From positions 1-37,846 of the forward strand of contig JBJXGA010000481.1 in the NCBI GenBank assembly GCA_046152955.1: DNA of 37,846 bases, read 5' to 3'. Origin of the DNA: SIAF01 sp046152955. GTDB taxonomy: Bacteria > Planctomycetota > Planctomycetia > Planctomycetales > Planctomycetaceae. Positions 16,033-24,615 of the stretch are shown here, piece by piece. The position numbers and the translations under genes were made by a program. Every line of letters starts with the position of its first letter. Positions within the stretch are counted from its first letter, which is position 1. Under the pieces are notes generated by a model that made no database searches, had not been told where the DNA came from, and was given only the letters and a program-made list of their open reading frames with translations.

Positions 16033-17673
16033 TCACCGCGTGAAATCCAATCCGGGATCTCCCGGACCGGTATCCACCAATCGAAAATTGAAACCGGATT
16101 TCTCTTTGAGCGTGACGCGGCCGACCATCGTGCTGCCGTCGGTTTTTTGGGTGAGGGACAGTTGATCTCCCTCGACAGCAAACGAGCCTTCCAGCACATT
16201 GGATCGGCCTCCCACCGTCACCTTCCAGGTGAACGTGTCGTCCCCCTTCAAGGTCAGCTCGATGGCGGTATTCTTGTCGGGGGCCCCTTTCCAGGTTCCC
16301 ACCAGTTTGGCTTTGTCGATCGCAGGGGCATTGGCCTTGGAGTCCTCCTCGGCCGGAGGCTGCGGATCGGCTGCGGGAACCTCTCCGCCGACGAGTTTGA
16401 GCAATTGCGGCGCCAGCTTGTCGTCGGGAAGCAGTTTCACCACCGCTTCAAGCTGTTTCGCGGCCGTGTCTTTGTGGCCGCACGTCAGGTAATGGTACGC
16501 CAAGAGGAACGCCGCATCGGGGGATTCGGGATGCGCCTTGCGGTACTCCTCGAGCTTGCGGAGTTGGCCGGTGTAAGTGTCGACCGAGGCATACATGCTG
16601 CTGAGCGTGGTCCAGTCCCATCCCGGCCCGGCAGAGAGGACGGCGTAGATCGTCGCCGCGGCTTCCTGGTATTTGGCCTGGGCGAACAGCACCAGCCCGC
16701 GAAATTCGTGCAGCGCCGGATCGTTGGGGAGTTTGCCGAGGGCCGCGTCGGCCCCTTGCAGCGCTTCGTCGTACTTCCCGGCTTTGAAGGCTTCGCGGGC
16801 CGCGTCGAACGGCACCAGCGCGGCGGCCACTTCCGGAGAGGGAGCCGCGGCGTTCGCCGGCGCCTCTGCGGGCTGTGCGTCCGGTTGCGACTCGGGAGTC
16901 GATTGAATGGGCTGCGCGTATGTCGACTGGCTTTCGCAATACGGATTGCTGTACCCGCCGCCATATCCCGAGGAATTGGCCATCGACCCCAAGCCCCAGC
17001 CAATCAGTCCAGCAGCGGCCAATCCACCCCAACCCCAGCCCCAGCCTCCACCCCAATATCCATGGTGCCAATAGTTGTTGTACCCGTGAGCATAGCCGTG
17101 GGCGTAACCGGCGCCGTACCCCCCACCCCAACCTCCACCGCGGTTGACGTTGACGGTGTTCCCCACGTTCACGTTGCCGTTTCGATTGCCCGAGTTGATG
17201 TTGTTCCCGCCACCGGTCCGATTTCCGATGCCGGTGTTGTTCCCACCGCCGGTGCGGTTCCCGATCCCCGCGGCGTTGCCTCCACCGGTGCGGTTGCCAA
17301 TTCCGGCGTTGTTCCCCCCGGCTGGGCGGCTGCCAACGCCGGCGTTGCTCCCTCCGCCAGGACGGCTCCCCACCCCGGCATTTCCACCAGGTCGGGCGCC
17401 ACCGCCGGCCCCTCCCCCTCCTCCGGCCGGGCGGCTGAAATTGCCACCGGGACTGGCGGGACGCCCCGCCCCGCCCCCCATTCCGCCTCCCCCGCCGCGG
17501 TTCATTCCACCGCCACCGCCTCCGCCACCGCCAACGCGACCTCCACCTCCACCCCCACCGACGCGGCCCCCACCCCCCCCGCCGCGCGCCAGCAAGTCCT
17601 GCATCGGGAGCAACACAGAGAGCGTCAACACCAACAGGGTCCGGCTGGTCTTTCGGAAAGTTCGTCGCTTCAT
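16033..17673 (-). CDS. Secreted glycine-rich protein with TPR-like region (546 aa)
   Basis: Signal peptide at residues 1-30 (MKRRTFRKTSRTLLVLTLSV then LLPMQDLLARG). Residues about 31-190 are almost pure Gly/Arg/Asn repeats, including tandem decapeptides of the form GIGNRTGGGN and GVGSRPGGGN, then a Gly/Trp/Tyr/His stretch (GAGYAHGYAHGYNNYWHHGY) and a hydrophobic helix AAAGLIGWGLGSM. Next come helical repeats resembling TPRs (AREAFKAGKYDEALQGADAA, RGLVLFAQAKYQEAAATIYA), about residues 300-430. The final 90 residues (LVGTWKGAPDKNTAIELTLK onward) look like a small beta-barrel. Start is placed at ATG 17673; 37 upstream codons lack signal features. Function unknown; likely a surface or matrix protein. 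It follows the SnoaL-like gene on the same strand. Confidence 0.82.
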   Translation of the reverse strand: MKRRTFRKTSRTLLVLTLSVLLPMQDLLARGGGGGGRVGGGGGGGRVGGGGGGGGGMNRGGGGGMGGGAGRPASPGGNFSRPAGGGGGAGGGARPGGNAGVGSRPGGGSNAGVGSRPAGGNNAGIGNRTGGGNAAGIGNRTGGGNNTGIGNRTGGGNNINSGNRNGNVNVGNTVNVNRGGGWGGGYGAGYAHGYAHGYNNYWHHGYWGGGWGWGWGGLAAAGLIGWGLGSMANSSGYGGGYSNPYCESQSTYAQPIQSTPESQPDAQPAEAPANAAAPSPEVAAALVPFDAAREAFKAGKYDEALQGADAALGKLPNDPALHEFRGLVLFAQAKYQEAAATIYAVLSAGPGWDWTTLSSMYASVDTYTGQLRKLEEYRKAHPESPDAAFLLAYHYLTCGHKDTAAKQLEAVVKLLPDDKLAPQLLKLVGGEVPAADPQPPAEEDSKANAPAIDKAKLVGTWKGAPDKNTAIELTLKGDDTFTWKVTVGGRSNVLEGSFAVEGDQLSLTQKTDGSTMVGRVTLKEKSGFNFRLVDTGPGDPGLDFTR

Positions 17674-17780
17674 GGCATGCTCTGGAAATGTCGTCAATGG
17701 AAACTGGATTCGGACGCCGTCGGTCGTCGGGAGGAAGCCTCGCGGCAAACTGATGGTTCGCCGTGCGTTGGCGTCCCCGT

Positions 17781-18791
17781 TCATTCACCCGGCGACGGTG
17801 GGCGGCGCTTCACGATGATCGGATCGATGTCATCAACCAATTCTCCCCCGACCACCCGATCATGCGATTCCCAACTCAAGGTGTCGGCGTCGATCGGACG
17901 GATGATGGTGGTTGCGGAACTGGTTTCTCCCTGCTGCGTCACTCCGTGCGACTTGAGGATCCAGGCGCCGTCCACTTCGGTCCATAGCGCTTCGCTGTAG
18001 CCTCCGTCGGAATCGAACGTCCAGGACTTGATGTGCTGCGTCAGCGGATCCCATCCGATCCGGGTCGATCCGTTCGAAGAGATTTTGCCGGCGACTTGTG
18101 CCTCGAACTGTTGCAGCAGGTAGTTGTTGTTATCGGCCCATTGGCAACTGGTGCGGATCGTCGCCTGAGCGCTCTCATCCACCCAGTCCCCCTTCAGCCA
18201 CGCCAGGGGGAGTAGCCGATCATGGTTGGTGGGGGGTGGGGTCTCCGCGGGAAAATCTCGCGACCGGGCGACCAGCCAGGCGTCCCCCTGCTGCACGTGC
18301 AGCGCCACATAGCGGCTCACCTCCACAGGGTGCTTGGGAGTCACCATGGTCTCTACGACCCCTTCTTCAATCGCCACTCCCGGTCCGATGACCCGGACGG
18401 TCTCGACGATGAGCTTGATCTGTGATTCGGGAAACACGGTGAACCCATCGGCAAAATGCGCCTGGATCGCCTCGCGACCGCGGATCACCTGCCCGGAGCC
18501 ATCCACGAATTCCCCGTCCGGAAGAAAACCGGCGGCGACCGCCTGCGGATCATGCGCATTGCAGGCAGCGGCGAAACCCTCGGCAGAGCGCCGGAGGGCG
18601 GCCTCGACCTGCGCTTCGTCCTGGGCCGGAGCCGGGGACTTGGGAGCGGGAGTCTCCCCCTTCGTTCCTGCTTTGGCGCCTCCCTTGGCGGCGGGCTTCT
18701 TGGCCTCTTTTTTGCTTTCGGTGGACGCAACAGTCCAACCGACCAGGCCAACGGTCATCAGCACCAACAACGTTCGTTTGGAAAAATTCAT
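17781..18791 (-). CDS. Exported SnoaL-like/DUF4440 (SgcJ/EcaC-type) protein, 336 aa
   Basis: N-terminal signal peptide (MNFSKRTLLVLMTVGLVGWT) and a Lys/Pro/Ala linker to about residue 58. Residues 58-180 form a SnoaL-like alpha+beta barrel of the SgcJ/EcaC type: ALRRSAEGFAAACNAHDPQA, FLPDGEFVDGSGQVIRGREA, IQAHFADGF. The C-terminal part (WLKGDWVDESAQATIRTSCQ, RIGWDPLTQHIKSWTFDSDG, DTLSWESHDRVVGG) resembles the lipocalin-like domain that often follows it. No enzyme activity is assured; such domains bind small ligands. A clear promoter lies at 18833-18861. It starts a probable operon with the Gly-rich/TPR gene, 107 nt downstream, so both are likely exported together. Confidence 0.83.
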   Translation of the reverse strand: MNFSKRTLLVLMTVGLVGWTVASTESKKEAKKPAAKGGAKAGTKGETPAPKSPAPAQDEAQVEAALRRSAEGFAAACNAHDPQAVAAGFLPDGEFVDGSGQVIRGREAIQAHFADGFTVFPESQIKLIVETVRVIGPGVAIEEGVVETMVTPKHPVEVSRYVALHVQQGDAWLVARSRDFPAETPPPTNHDRLLPLAWLKGDWVDESAQATIRTSCQWADNNNYLLQQFEAQVAGKISSNGSTRIGWDPLTQHIKSWTFDSDGGYSEALWTEVDGAWILKSHGVTQQGETSSATTIIRPIDADTLSWESHDRVVGGELVDDIDPIIVKRRPPSPGE

Positions 18792-18832
18792 GGAACCTGC
18801 CCTGGAGTAAGAATCGATTGGTCGAGTGATCA

Positions 18833-18861
18833 ATTATCCCAGATCGCCCACCGGTCGGCAA
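18833..18861 (-). promoter_or_regulatory. Sigma-70-type promoter for the SnoaL-like gene
   Basis: On the minus strand TTGCCG (18856-18861) and GATAAT (18833-18838) are separated by exactly 17 nt, 41 nt upstream of the ATG at 18791. Confidence 0.45.
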
Positions 18862-18880
18862 GCATCTTCACACGGTGGCG

Positions 18881-18930
18881 GCGCGTGTACGAGCCGCGCA
18901 CGAAGGCGCGTGTACGAGCCGCGCACGAAG
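18881..18930. repeat. Perfect 25-bp tandem duplication
   Basis: 18881-18905 and 18906-18930 are identical over 25 bp with no spacer. Each unit contains GTAC and GAGCCGCGCACGAAG. Confidence 0.9.
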
Positions 18931-19022
18931 TAAGCGAGAGGGAAAAAATGGGAAATCGCTGAAATCGTGCGCGGTTCCCGTGTTGCATGCATCAACACAT
19001 GCGCTTACTTCGTGCGCGGCTC
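18916..19022. repeat. 20-bp perfect inverted repeat in a spacer
   Basis: GAGCCGCGCACGAAGTAAGC at 18916-18935 is matched by its exact reverse complement at 19003-19022, with a 67-nt interior that again contains CGTGCGCGG. The left arm overlaps the second unit of the 25-bp tandem repeat. No coding gene lies inside. Confidence 0.88.
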
Positions 19023-19067
19023 ATCGACCAACCCTCGTACGCTTTGAGTTCGGAGAATTCAGGGCCG

Positions 19068-19631
19068 TCAATCGCCATGCAATTTGCGAAGCCGTCCCGA
19101 CGTTCGCAATATCCAATGCACTCGTTCGAATTCGTCGAGCCAGTCCTGCACCACGGCGGACAGCAGCGAGGCGTCGTCGGGGACCAGCCCGGTCGGACAG
19201 GCGGCGCCCAACTGTTCGGCCGCCATCCGGCGGTACTTGGACAGCGTGCGGTCGCCGTACCAGGCGACCTGATGGTTGTCCTCGCTGACGAAGAGCACCA
19301 CTGGGACCCGAGCCCCGCCGCACACCGACAGCGCCTCTCCCAGATCGGGATGGTCGTCCCGGTCGAAAAACCGCAGGTGGATTTTCGAGGACTGAATGGC
19401 GAAATGATCGAAGATCGGGCACTGATTCACACAGTCGCCGCACCACGCACCTGCCAGGCACAACACCTTGATGTCGCGCGTAAAGCTCCCCAACAGTTCG
19501 CGCTGCGCGGGGGAGAGGGCGATCTTCTCGTGAACCACCTCCCAGCGCCGGCGCTGTTCGGGAGTGCCGTACTTCGACAGGAACTCGTGGTAATTGAGAC
19601 CGGCCTCAAACTTTTTCGCGTAATCGGGCAT
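19068..19631 (-). CDS. Thioredoxin-like protein (187 aa)
   Basis: Residues 50-150 form a thioredoxin fold with the active-site motif WCGDC (Cys64, Cys67) in LAGAWCGDCVNQCPIFDHFA; the cis-Pro segment ARVPVVLFVSEDN follows. The leading helix segment MPDYAKKFEAGLNYHEFLSK and the LDEFERVHWIL tail are features of the bacterial thioredoxin-family proteins that lack a signal peptide, so it is probably cytoplasmic. GAGG stands about 8 nt before the ATG at 19631; upstream codons overlap the preceding gene and are not used. The DegT aminotransferase gene ends 94 nt upstream on the same strand. Partner proteins are unknown. Confidence 0.87.
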   Translation of the reverse strand: MPDYAKKFEAGLNYHEFLSKYGTPEQRRRWEVVHEKIALSPAQRELLGSFTRDIKVLCLAGAWCGDCVNQCPIFDHFAIQSSKIHLRFFDRDDHPDLGEALSVCGGARVPVVLFVSEDNHQVAWYGDRTLSKYRRMAAEQLGAACPTGLVPDDASLLSAVVQDWLDEFERVHWILRTSGRLRKLHGD

Positions 19632-19725
19632 TGTCGAGCCTCGGAAATGGGACAGCGTTTTTAAGTCGTCCGGTCGAGACGCATGGCTGGGCTGGCCACT
19701 TTGGCCACCGCTCGGTTCCAGCCTC

Positions 19726-20913
19726 TCACGATCTGGTCGCGCCTGGCGCGGCGGCAATCGCCGCGGCATGGTGTTGAGCCCGTTCCAGTGCTTCGAGCAC
19801 CTGGTTCAGATCGTCCTCGCTCCGCTGGAGTACCGGGTGGTGCAAGACTAACACACCCGCATCAGCCAAGGTAGCCTGTGAGAGCTGGCCGACGGCGCGG
19901 AAGCGGCGGGAGGCGTGCGTCCGATGCAGCGCGCGAAAACCAGGATCCAGAGCGATCCCCTCAGCGCGGACCGACTGGGCCAGGAGATCTCGCCCGAGTC
20001 CCGGAAAACCGTCCGGAGCATAGCGGAGCCCCAGCTTGTAATAGTCAGGAAGCGAATCGGACGGCGCATTGGTGAAGGGGACCAGGGCGGGGGCGAAAAA
20101 GTTGATCCGTTCGACCAGCCAGGCGACTCCCGCCACGCGTCGCTCGCGCGCCGCCGCCAGCTCGTCCCATTGCGGAAGGAGCGCGGCGGCCTGGAGCTCC
20201 GACAAGGGATAGGCGTCATTCCCGCGCTGCGTGTAGAGCCGAATCCGCTGTGCCACGTCGTCGCGGGAGGTGAATGCCGCCCCCCCGCGTCCCGCCGAGA
20301 GCAACTTGCTCCCCCCAAAGCTCAGAATTCCGACATCCCCCCACGTGCCGGCCATCCGTCCATGGACCCGCGCTCCGGGAAGCTGGCAGGCGTCTTCAAT
20401 CACCGCCACGCCGCGGGCGCGGGCGATCCGCATCACCTCGGGCATGTCGATCACCCCCCCATGCAGGTGCGAGGCGATGATCGCCTTCGTCCGGGGACCG
20501 ATCGCCGCATCGAGTTGCTCCGGATCAAGGTTCCAATTTTCCGGCAACACATCCACCAGGACCGGAACCGCCCCGAGCAGCACGACGTTGCTGAAATTCC
20601 CCTGGAAGTCGTAGGCGGCCAGAATCACCTCGTCTCCCGGTCCGATCGCCAGACCGCGGAGCGCCAATTCCACGGCTGCGGTGCCACTGGCGCACAGGAA
20701 TACGTGCTGCGCCTCGTGTGCCTGGGCCAGCGTTCGGGCCAGTTGAATCGTGTGGGGTCCGTGGTACTTGCCCCAGGAACCATCGTCGAGCGCTTCCTGC
20801 ACCCGTTTTGCGACGGCAGGCTGCACACCGGGCCAGTCGGGCGCCCCCTGCGGACGGACTGGAGTTCCTCCCAGAACGGCCGGCCAGTCGTCGCGGTAGA
20901 TTTTCATCGGCAT
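19726..20913 (-). CDS. DegT/DnrJ/EryC1/StrS-family aminotransferase (395 aa)
   Basis: PLP enzyme that normally transaminates a keto-sugar nucleotide or a similar keto group. Landmarks: N-terminal LGGTPVRPQGAPDWPGVQPA, FLCASGTAAVELALRGLAIG (cofactor phosphate site), VIEDACQLPGARVHGRMAGT (Asp that contacts the PLP nitrogen), and ILSFGGSKLLSAGRGGAAFT with the Schiff-base Lys203. The ATG at 20913 has GGAG upstream; a second ATG is two codons later. There is no sugar-nucleotide or glycan cluster around it, so a sugar substrate is not supported by context; AHBA-synthase-like or inositol-aminotransferase-like roles are also possible. Confidence 0.87.
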   Translation of the reverse strand: MPMKIYRDDWPAVLGGTPVRPQGAPDWPGVQPAVAKRVQEALDDGSWGKYHGPHTIQLARTLAQAHEAQHVFLCASGTAAVELALRGLAIGPGDEVILAAYDFQGNFSNVVLLGAVPVLVDVLPENWNLDPEQLDAAIGPRTKAIIASHLHGGVIDMPEVMRIARARGVAVIEDACQLPGARVHGRMAGTWGDVGILSFGGSKLLSAGRGGAAFTSRDDVAQRIRLYTQRGNDAYPLSELQAAALLPQWDELAAARERRVAGVAWLVERINFFAPALVPFTNAPSDSLPDYYKLGLRYAPDGFPGLGRDLLAQSVRAEGIALDPGFRALHRTHASRRFRAVGQLSQATLADAGVLVLHHPVLQRSEDDLNQVLEALERAQHHAAAIAAAPGATRS

Positions 20914-21086
20914 GGCAACAACTCCAATTGTTTGTCCCCCGGATGGTAACGTATCATGACCTGCCTTGCGCCACCGGGACGCGCAGGCGCCTGCCGGTCG
21001 GGCGCAGTCGGCGCCGGTGGCCGCAACTGTGAACCACGGATCGTAGTCGCCCGGTTCGAACACATTTTGCTTTAAGGAGAACTGGC

Positions 21087-22070
21087 ATGTCTGGCAATCG
21101 ATCGCATTCCTGGCGCAGGCATTGGTCCATCCTTCTGTTATTGCTGCTCGTGGCCGGCTGGGGCGCCATCGCCTTGTCCGCGAAAGACGAACCGAAACCC
21201 AAGGAGGCCACGCCGCGCGGCGGTGAGTCCGAAAGCAAAAAGCCCCCCAGCGGCAAACGCTCCGCCTCGCCGCCGCTCAAGGATTTGCGGCTGCAAAGCG
21301 AAGAAGAATCTGCCGAAGAGCGGATCGAACAGAGTCTGTCGGAAACCGTCAGCGTCAACTTTGGGGAATTGGCATTGGCCCGGGTCTTGGATCAACTCAA
21401 AAGCCAGCACAAACTCCCGCTGTGGATTGATCGACGCGGATTGGACGACGCTGCCGTTTCCCTCGACCAGCCGGTGACGCTTGTCCTGGAGAATGTCCAT
21501 CTGGAAACGGTCCTGAATCTGCTGCTGGAGCCGCTGCAGCTCGAATGGGTCGTACAAGACGAGGTGTTGAAAATCACCACCCTCCAGCGCGCGGCGCTGG
21601 GGGCCGAGACGCGGACCTACGAGATTCAAAACCTGATCGACGCCGGCCATACCCCGGAAGAACTGATCGAAGCGATCGAAAAATGCCTCGCTCCTGATTC
21701 CTGGGGGGACAAGGCGCACCAGGGGGCGATTCGTCACAGTGGGGGGATCCTGATCTGTCGCCAGAGCCAGCGCGTCCAGTCGCTGGTCGCGGGATTGTTG
21801 ATGGAACTCGACCTGCTGGCCGAGAAGCAGGAATTCGAGACGTTCCGCGACGGCTCGGAGGGACCGGTGACGCTCAAGGTGTATCACACGCGGCAGTTCC
21901 CCGCCGACCAATTGGCCCGTGAGCTGCCGCAACTGGTGGCGATCGACTCCTGGAAAAATGAAGAGGTTAACGTCCGCGCCATCCAGGGGGCGCTGCTGAT
22001 CCGGCAGACTCCCCGCGTCCATGCCGAACTGCGGCGGTTTCTGGAACACCTGTTTGAGGGGGACTCGTAA
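21087..22070 (+). CDS. Exported protein with secretin N-domain-like repeats (327 aa)
   Basis: A signal anchor (HWSILLLLLLVAGWGAIALS, about residues 12-31) and a charged linker precede an STN/N0-like domain: LSETVSVNFGELALARVLDQ then LPLWIDRRGLDD and NVHLETVLNLLLEPLQLEWV (residues about 85-165). Two later segments resemble N1-type modules: TYEIQNLIDAGHTPEELIEA with SGGILICRQSQRVQSLVAGL, and LKVYHTRQFPADQLARELPQ with IQGALLIRQTPRVHAELRRF. There is no secretin pore domain. AAGGAG lies about 8 nt before the ATG. Planctomycetes have many such exported proteins of unknown role. Confidence 0.8.
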   Translation: MSGNRSHSWRRHWSILLLLLLVAGWGAIALSAKDEPKPKEATPRGGESESKKPPSGKRSASPPLKDLRLQSEEESAEERIEQSLSETVSVNFGELALARVLDQLKSQHKLPLWIDRRGLDDAAVSLDQPVTLVLENVHLETVLNLLLEPLQLEWVVQDEVLKITTLQRAALGAETRTYEIQNLIDAGHTPEELIEAIEKCLAPDSWGDKAHQGAIRHSGGILICRQSQRVQSLVAGLLMELDLLAEKQEFETFRDGSEGPVTLKVYHTRQFPADQLARELPQLVAIDSWKNEEVNVRAIQGALLIRQTPRVHAELRRFLEHLFEGDS

Positions 22071-22097
22071 CGGGCGGCGGAGATTTCTCTGACTGTT

Positions 22098-22126
22098 TTG
22101 ATCGTCGTCGGCGACCGTGCTAGAAT
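22098..22126 (+). promoter_or_regulatory. Sigma-70-type promoter for the tandem hydrolase gene
   Basis: TTGATC (22098-22103) and TAGAAT (22121-22126) are separated by 17 nt; the predicted start of transcription is about 35 nt upstream of the ATG at 22169. Confidence 0.45.
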
Positions 22127-22168
22127 CCGGGCCATTGCCGCTCGATCCATCCTCAGGAGTCTTCTGCC

Positions 22169-24517
22169 ATGCCGGTCCGGTTGTTTGCTGTTGCGCTGGT
22201 TTGCTTTGGTTCCTCCTTTTGCGGCGAGCTGATTGCCGCCGAACCGTTGCAAGGGACCAAGCCGCTTTCGATCGAACAGCCGCTGGACGTGGTGATGGTC
22301 GATGGGATTGACCGCTTCTGCCTGAAGGAGCTGGCGGCGTCGGTGGAGAAACGGGCCCAGCGCTGGAAGCGCGACTACAGCAGCCGCGAGGCGTATGACA
22401 AAAGCGTGGCCCCGAATCGGGAGCGGCTGCGAACGATTTTGGGGGTCGTCGATCCACGGGTGAAAGGTCAGGGGCTGGAGCTGATCGCGACCACCGCGCA
22501 GCCGGCCCTGGTGGGGCGCGGGGAGGGATTCACAGTCCAGGCGGTGCGGTGGGCCGTTCTTGACGGTGTGACTGCCGAGGGATTGCTGCTGGAACCGACC
22601 GGCGCGCCGCGCGCCCGCGTCGTCGCCCTCCCGGATGCCGATTGGGCACCGGAACAGATCGTGGGCCTGGCCGAGGGGGTCGCCCCTGCGTCGCAGCTTG
22701 CACGGAGGCTCGCGGAGAATGGCTGCCAGGTGCTGGTTCCGACCCTCATCAGTCGCGATGACACGTTCTCCGGGCATCCCGACGTGCGCTACACCAATCA
22801 GCCTCATCGCGAGTTCATTTATCGGCAGGCGTTTGAAATGGGGCGCCATATCATCGGGTACGAAGTCCAAAAAATTCTGGCGGCGGTGGATCTGTTTGCG
22901 GCGCAAAACGCCGCCTCGGACAAGTCCGCGCCGATCGGCGTTGCCGGCGTGGGAGAAGGAGGGTTGCTGGCGCTCTACAGCGCGGCGCTCGACACGCGGA
23001 TCGACGGGGCGCTGGTCAGCGGCTATTTCGGACCCCGCGAAGGGCTCTGGCAGGAACCGATCTATCGCAATGTCTGGGCGCTGCTCACCGAATTCGGCGA
23101 CTCCGATCTGGCCAGTCTGGTCGCTCCCCGGCGGCTGATCATCGAGGCGGCTGCCGCGCCGGAGGTGAGTGGTCCCGCGGCCCCCAAACAAGGACGCAGC
23201 GGCGGCGCAGCGCCGGGACGGATTGTCACCGGAAAGGTGGCTGACATCCAGCCCGAGTATCAGCGGGCGCTGACGCATTTTGATAAATTGAAGTCGGACG
23301 GTTTGAAGTTTGTCATGAGCGGCGACGGTTCCGGGCAGCCGATCAGCGACCGGGCATTGGCCGCCCTGCTCGCGGGGCCGGGAGGATCGCGCGCTCCCAA
23401 ACCGGCGGCTGCGCTCGCCACGAACTTGCGTGCCGATTTTGACCCCCAGATCCGCCAGAAACGGCAGTTCGACGAGCTGGTCGAATTCACCCAAAAACTG
23501 CTCCGCCGCAGCGCCAGGGTCCGGGACCAGATCTGGTCCAAGGCCGACCGCTCGTCGCTCGACAAATGGAATCAGACGGTCGAAGCGTATCGCGACATGG
23601 TCTACGACGAAATGATCGGCAGGCTCCCCGCGCCAACGATCGATCCTGCCGTCCGCACCCGCCAGGTGCTCGATGAGCCGGGCTACGTCGGTTACGAGGT
23701 CATGATCGATGTCTATCCCGACGTCATCGCCGGCGGGATCCTGCTCCTCCCCAAGGATTTGAAGCCGGGGGAGAAGCGTCCGGTCGTCGTCTGCCAGCAT
23801 GGACTCGAAGGGGTGCCGATGGACACGATTTCGAAGACAGTGGATGGCTTCAAATATTACTCGGCGTTCACTTCGGAACTGGCCAACCGCGGATTCATCA
23901 CCTACGCGCCGCAAAACCCCTATCGCGGCCAGGACCGCTTCCGCACGCTGCAGCGCAAGAGCAATCCGCTCCAACGATCGCTCTTCAGTTACATTATCCC
24001 GCAGCATCAGCGGACGATCGACTTTCTGAAGACGCTCCCCAACGTCGATCCGGAACGGATCGCCTTTTACGGCCTGTCGTATGGAGGAAAAACCGCGGTC
24101 CGCGTCCCCCCCATGCTCAAGGATTACTGCCTGTCAATCTGCTCGGCGGACTTCAATGAATGGGTCGTGAAGAATACCACCGTCTACGACGGCTACAGCT
24201 ATGTTTTCACCGGCGAGTACGAGATTTTTGAATGGAACATGGGACACACCGCCAATTACGCCGAACTGTCGAACCTCATGACCCCGCGTCCGTTCATGGT
24301 GGAGCGCGGTCATCACGACGGGGTGGCCCCGGACGAATGGGTCGCCTGGGAGTTTGCCAAAGTCTATCGGCACTACGACGTGCTGGGGCTGGGAGACAAG
24401 GCGGAGATCGAGTTCTTCAACGGCCCGCACAAGATCAACGGCGTGAAAACCTACGACTTCCTGCACCGGCACCTGCGCTGGCCGAAGCGGGAGGCGCCGA
24501 AGCAGGCGGCCAAGTGA
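22169..24517 (+). CDS. Secreted tandem alpha/beta-hydrolase, acetyl-xylan-esterase/dienelactone-hydrolase-like (782 aa)
   Basis: A signal peptide (MPVRLFAVALVCFGSSFCGE then LIAAE) leads into two alpha/beta-hydrolase halves. The first (about residues 80-400) has the elbow GVAGVGEGGLLALYSAAL, where the nucleophile Ser of GxSxG is replaced by Glu263. The second (about 520-775) has IAFYGLSYGGKTAVRVPPML with Ser637 and candidate histidines in VERGHHDGVAPDEW and FNGPHKINGVKTYDF. A Pro/Gly/Arg-rich linker and a helical region join them. The second half is therefore the likely active esterase; the first may be structural or bind substrate. A carbohydrate ester as substrate is an inference from family. 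Own promoter at 22098. Confidence 0.83.
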   Translation: MPVRLFAVALVCFGSSFCGELIAAEPLQGTKPLSIEQPLDVVMVDGIDRFCLKELAASVEKRAQRWKRDYSSREAYDKSVAPNRERLRTILGVVDPRVKGQGLELIATTAQPALVGRGEGFTVQAVRWAVLDGVTAEGLLLEPTGAPRARVVALPDADWAPEQIVGLAEGVAPASQLARRLAENGCQVLVPTLISRDDTFSGHPDVRYTNQPHREFIYRQAFEMGRHIIGYEVQKILAAVDLFAAQNAASDKSAPIGVAGVGEGGLLALYSAALDTRIDGALVSGYFGPREGLWQEPIYRNVWALLTEFGDSDLASLVAPRRLIIEAAAAPEVSGPAAPKQGRSGGAAPGRIVTGKVADIQPEYQRALTHFDKLKSDGLKFVMSGDGSGQPISDRALAALLAGPGGSRAPKPAAALATNLRADFDPQIRQKRQFDELVEFTQKLLRRSARVRDQIWSKADRSSLDKWNQTVEAYRDMVYDEMIGRLPAPTIDPAVRTRQVLDEPGYVGYEVMIDVYPDVIAGGILLLPKDLKPGEKRPVVVCQHGLEGVPMDTISKTVDGFKYYSAFTSELANRGFITYAPQNPYRGQDRFRTLQRKSNPLQRSLFSYIIPQHQRTIDFLKTLPNVDPERIAFYGLSYGGKTAVRVPPMLKDYCLSICSADFNEWVVKNTTVYDGYSYVFTGEYEIFEWNMGHTANYAELSNLMTPRPFMVERGHHDGVAPDEWVAWEFAKVYRHYDVLGLGDKAEIEFFNGPHKINGVKTYDFLHRHLRWPKREAPKQAAK

Positions 24518-24598
24518 GGCGGCGTGCCAAGCTCCGTCACCACCTCCAGCGCTCATTCAGGCGGATGGTGCTCCCCTGTTGCGTCGCGCGCAGGCGAT

Positions 24599-24615
24599 AT
24601 TCCCCGCCGGGGAAT
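24599..24615. terminator. Hairpin between two convergent genes
   Basis: ATTCCCC-GCC-GGGGAAT: perfect 7-bp arms, 3-nt loop, in the 97-nt spacer between the hydrolase gene and the small secreted gene, touching the stop codon of the latter. No long T-run. Confidence 0.42.

Noticed and set aside
15886..18000. 704-codon open frame on the plus strand
   Set aside because: It is antisense to the Gly-rich/TPR and SnoaL-like genes. Its Pro/Ala/Ser-rich product mirrors the glycine codons on the other strand, and it has no domain.
21884..24007. 707-codon open frame on the minus strand
   Set aside because: Shadow of the tandem hydrolase gene; rich in Arg/Gln/His/Asp with no motif, while the plus strand has signal peptide and catalytic motifs.
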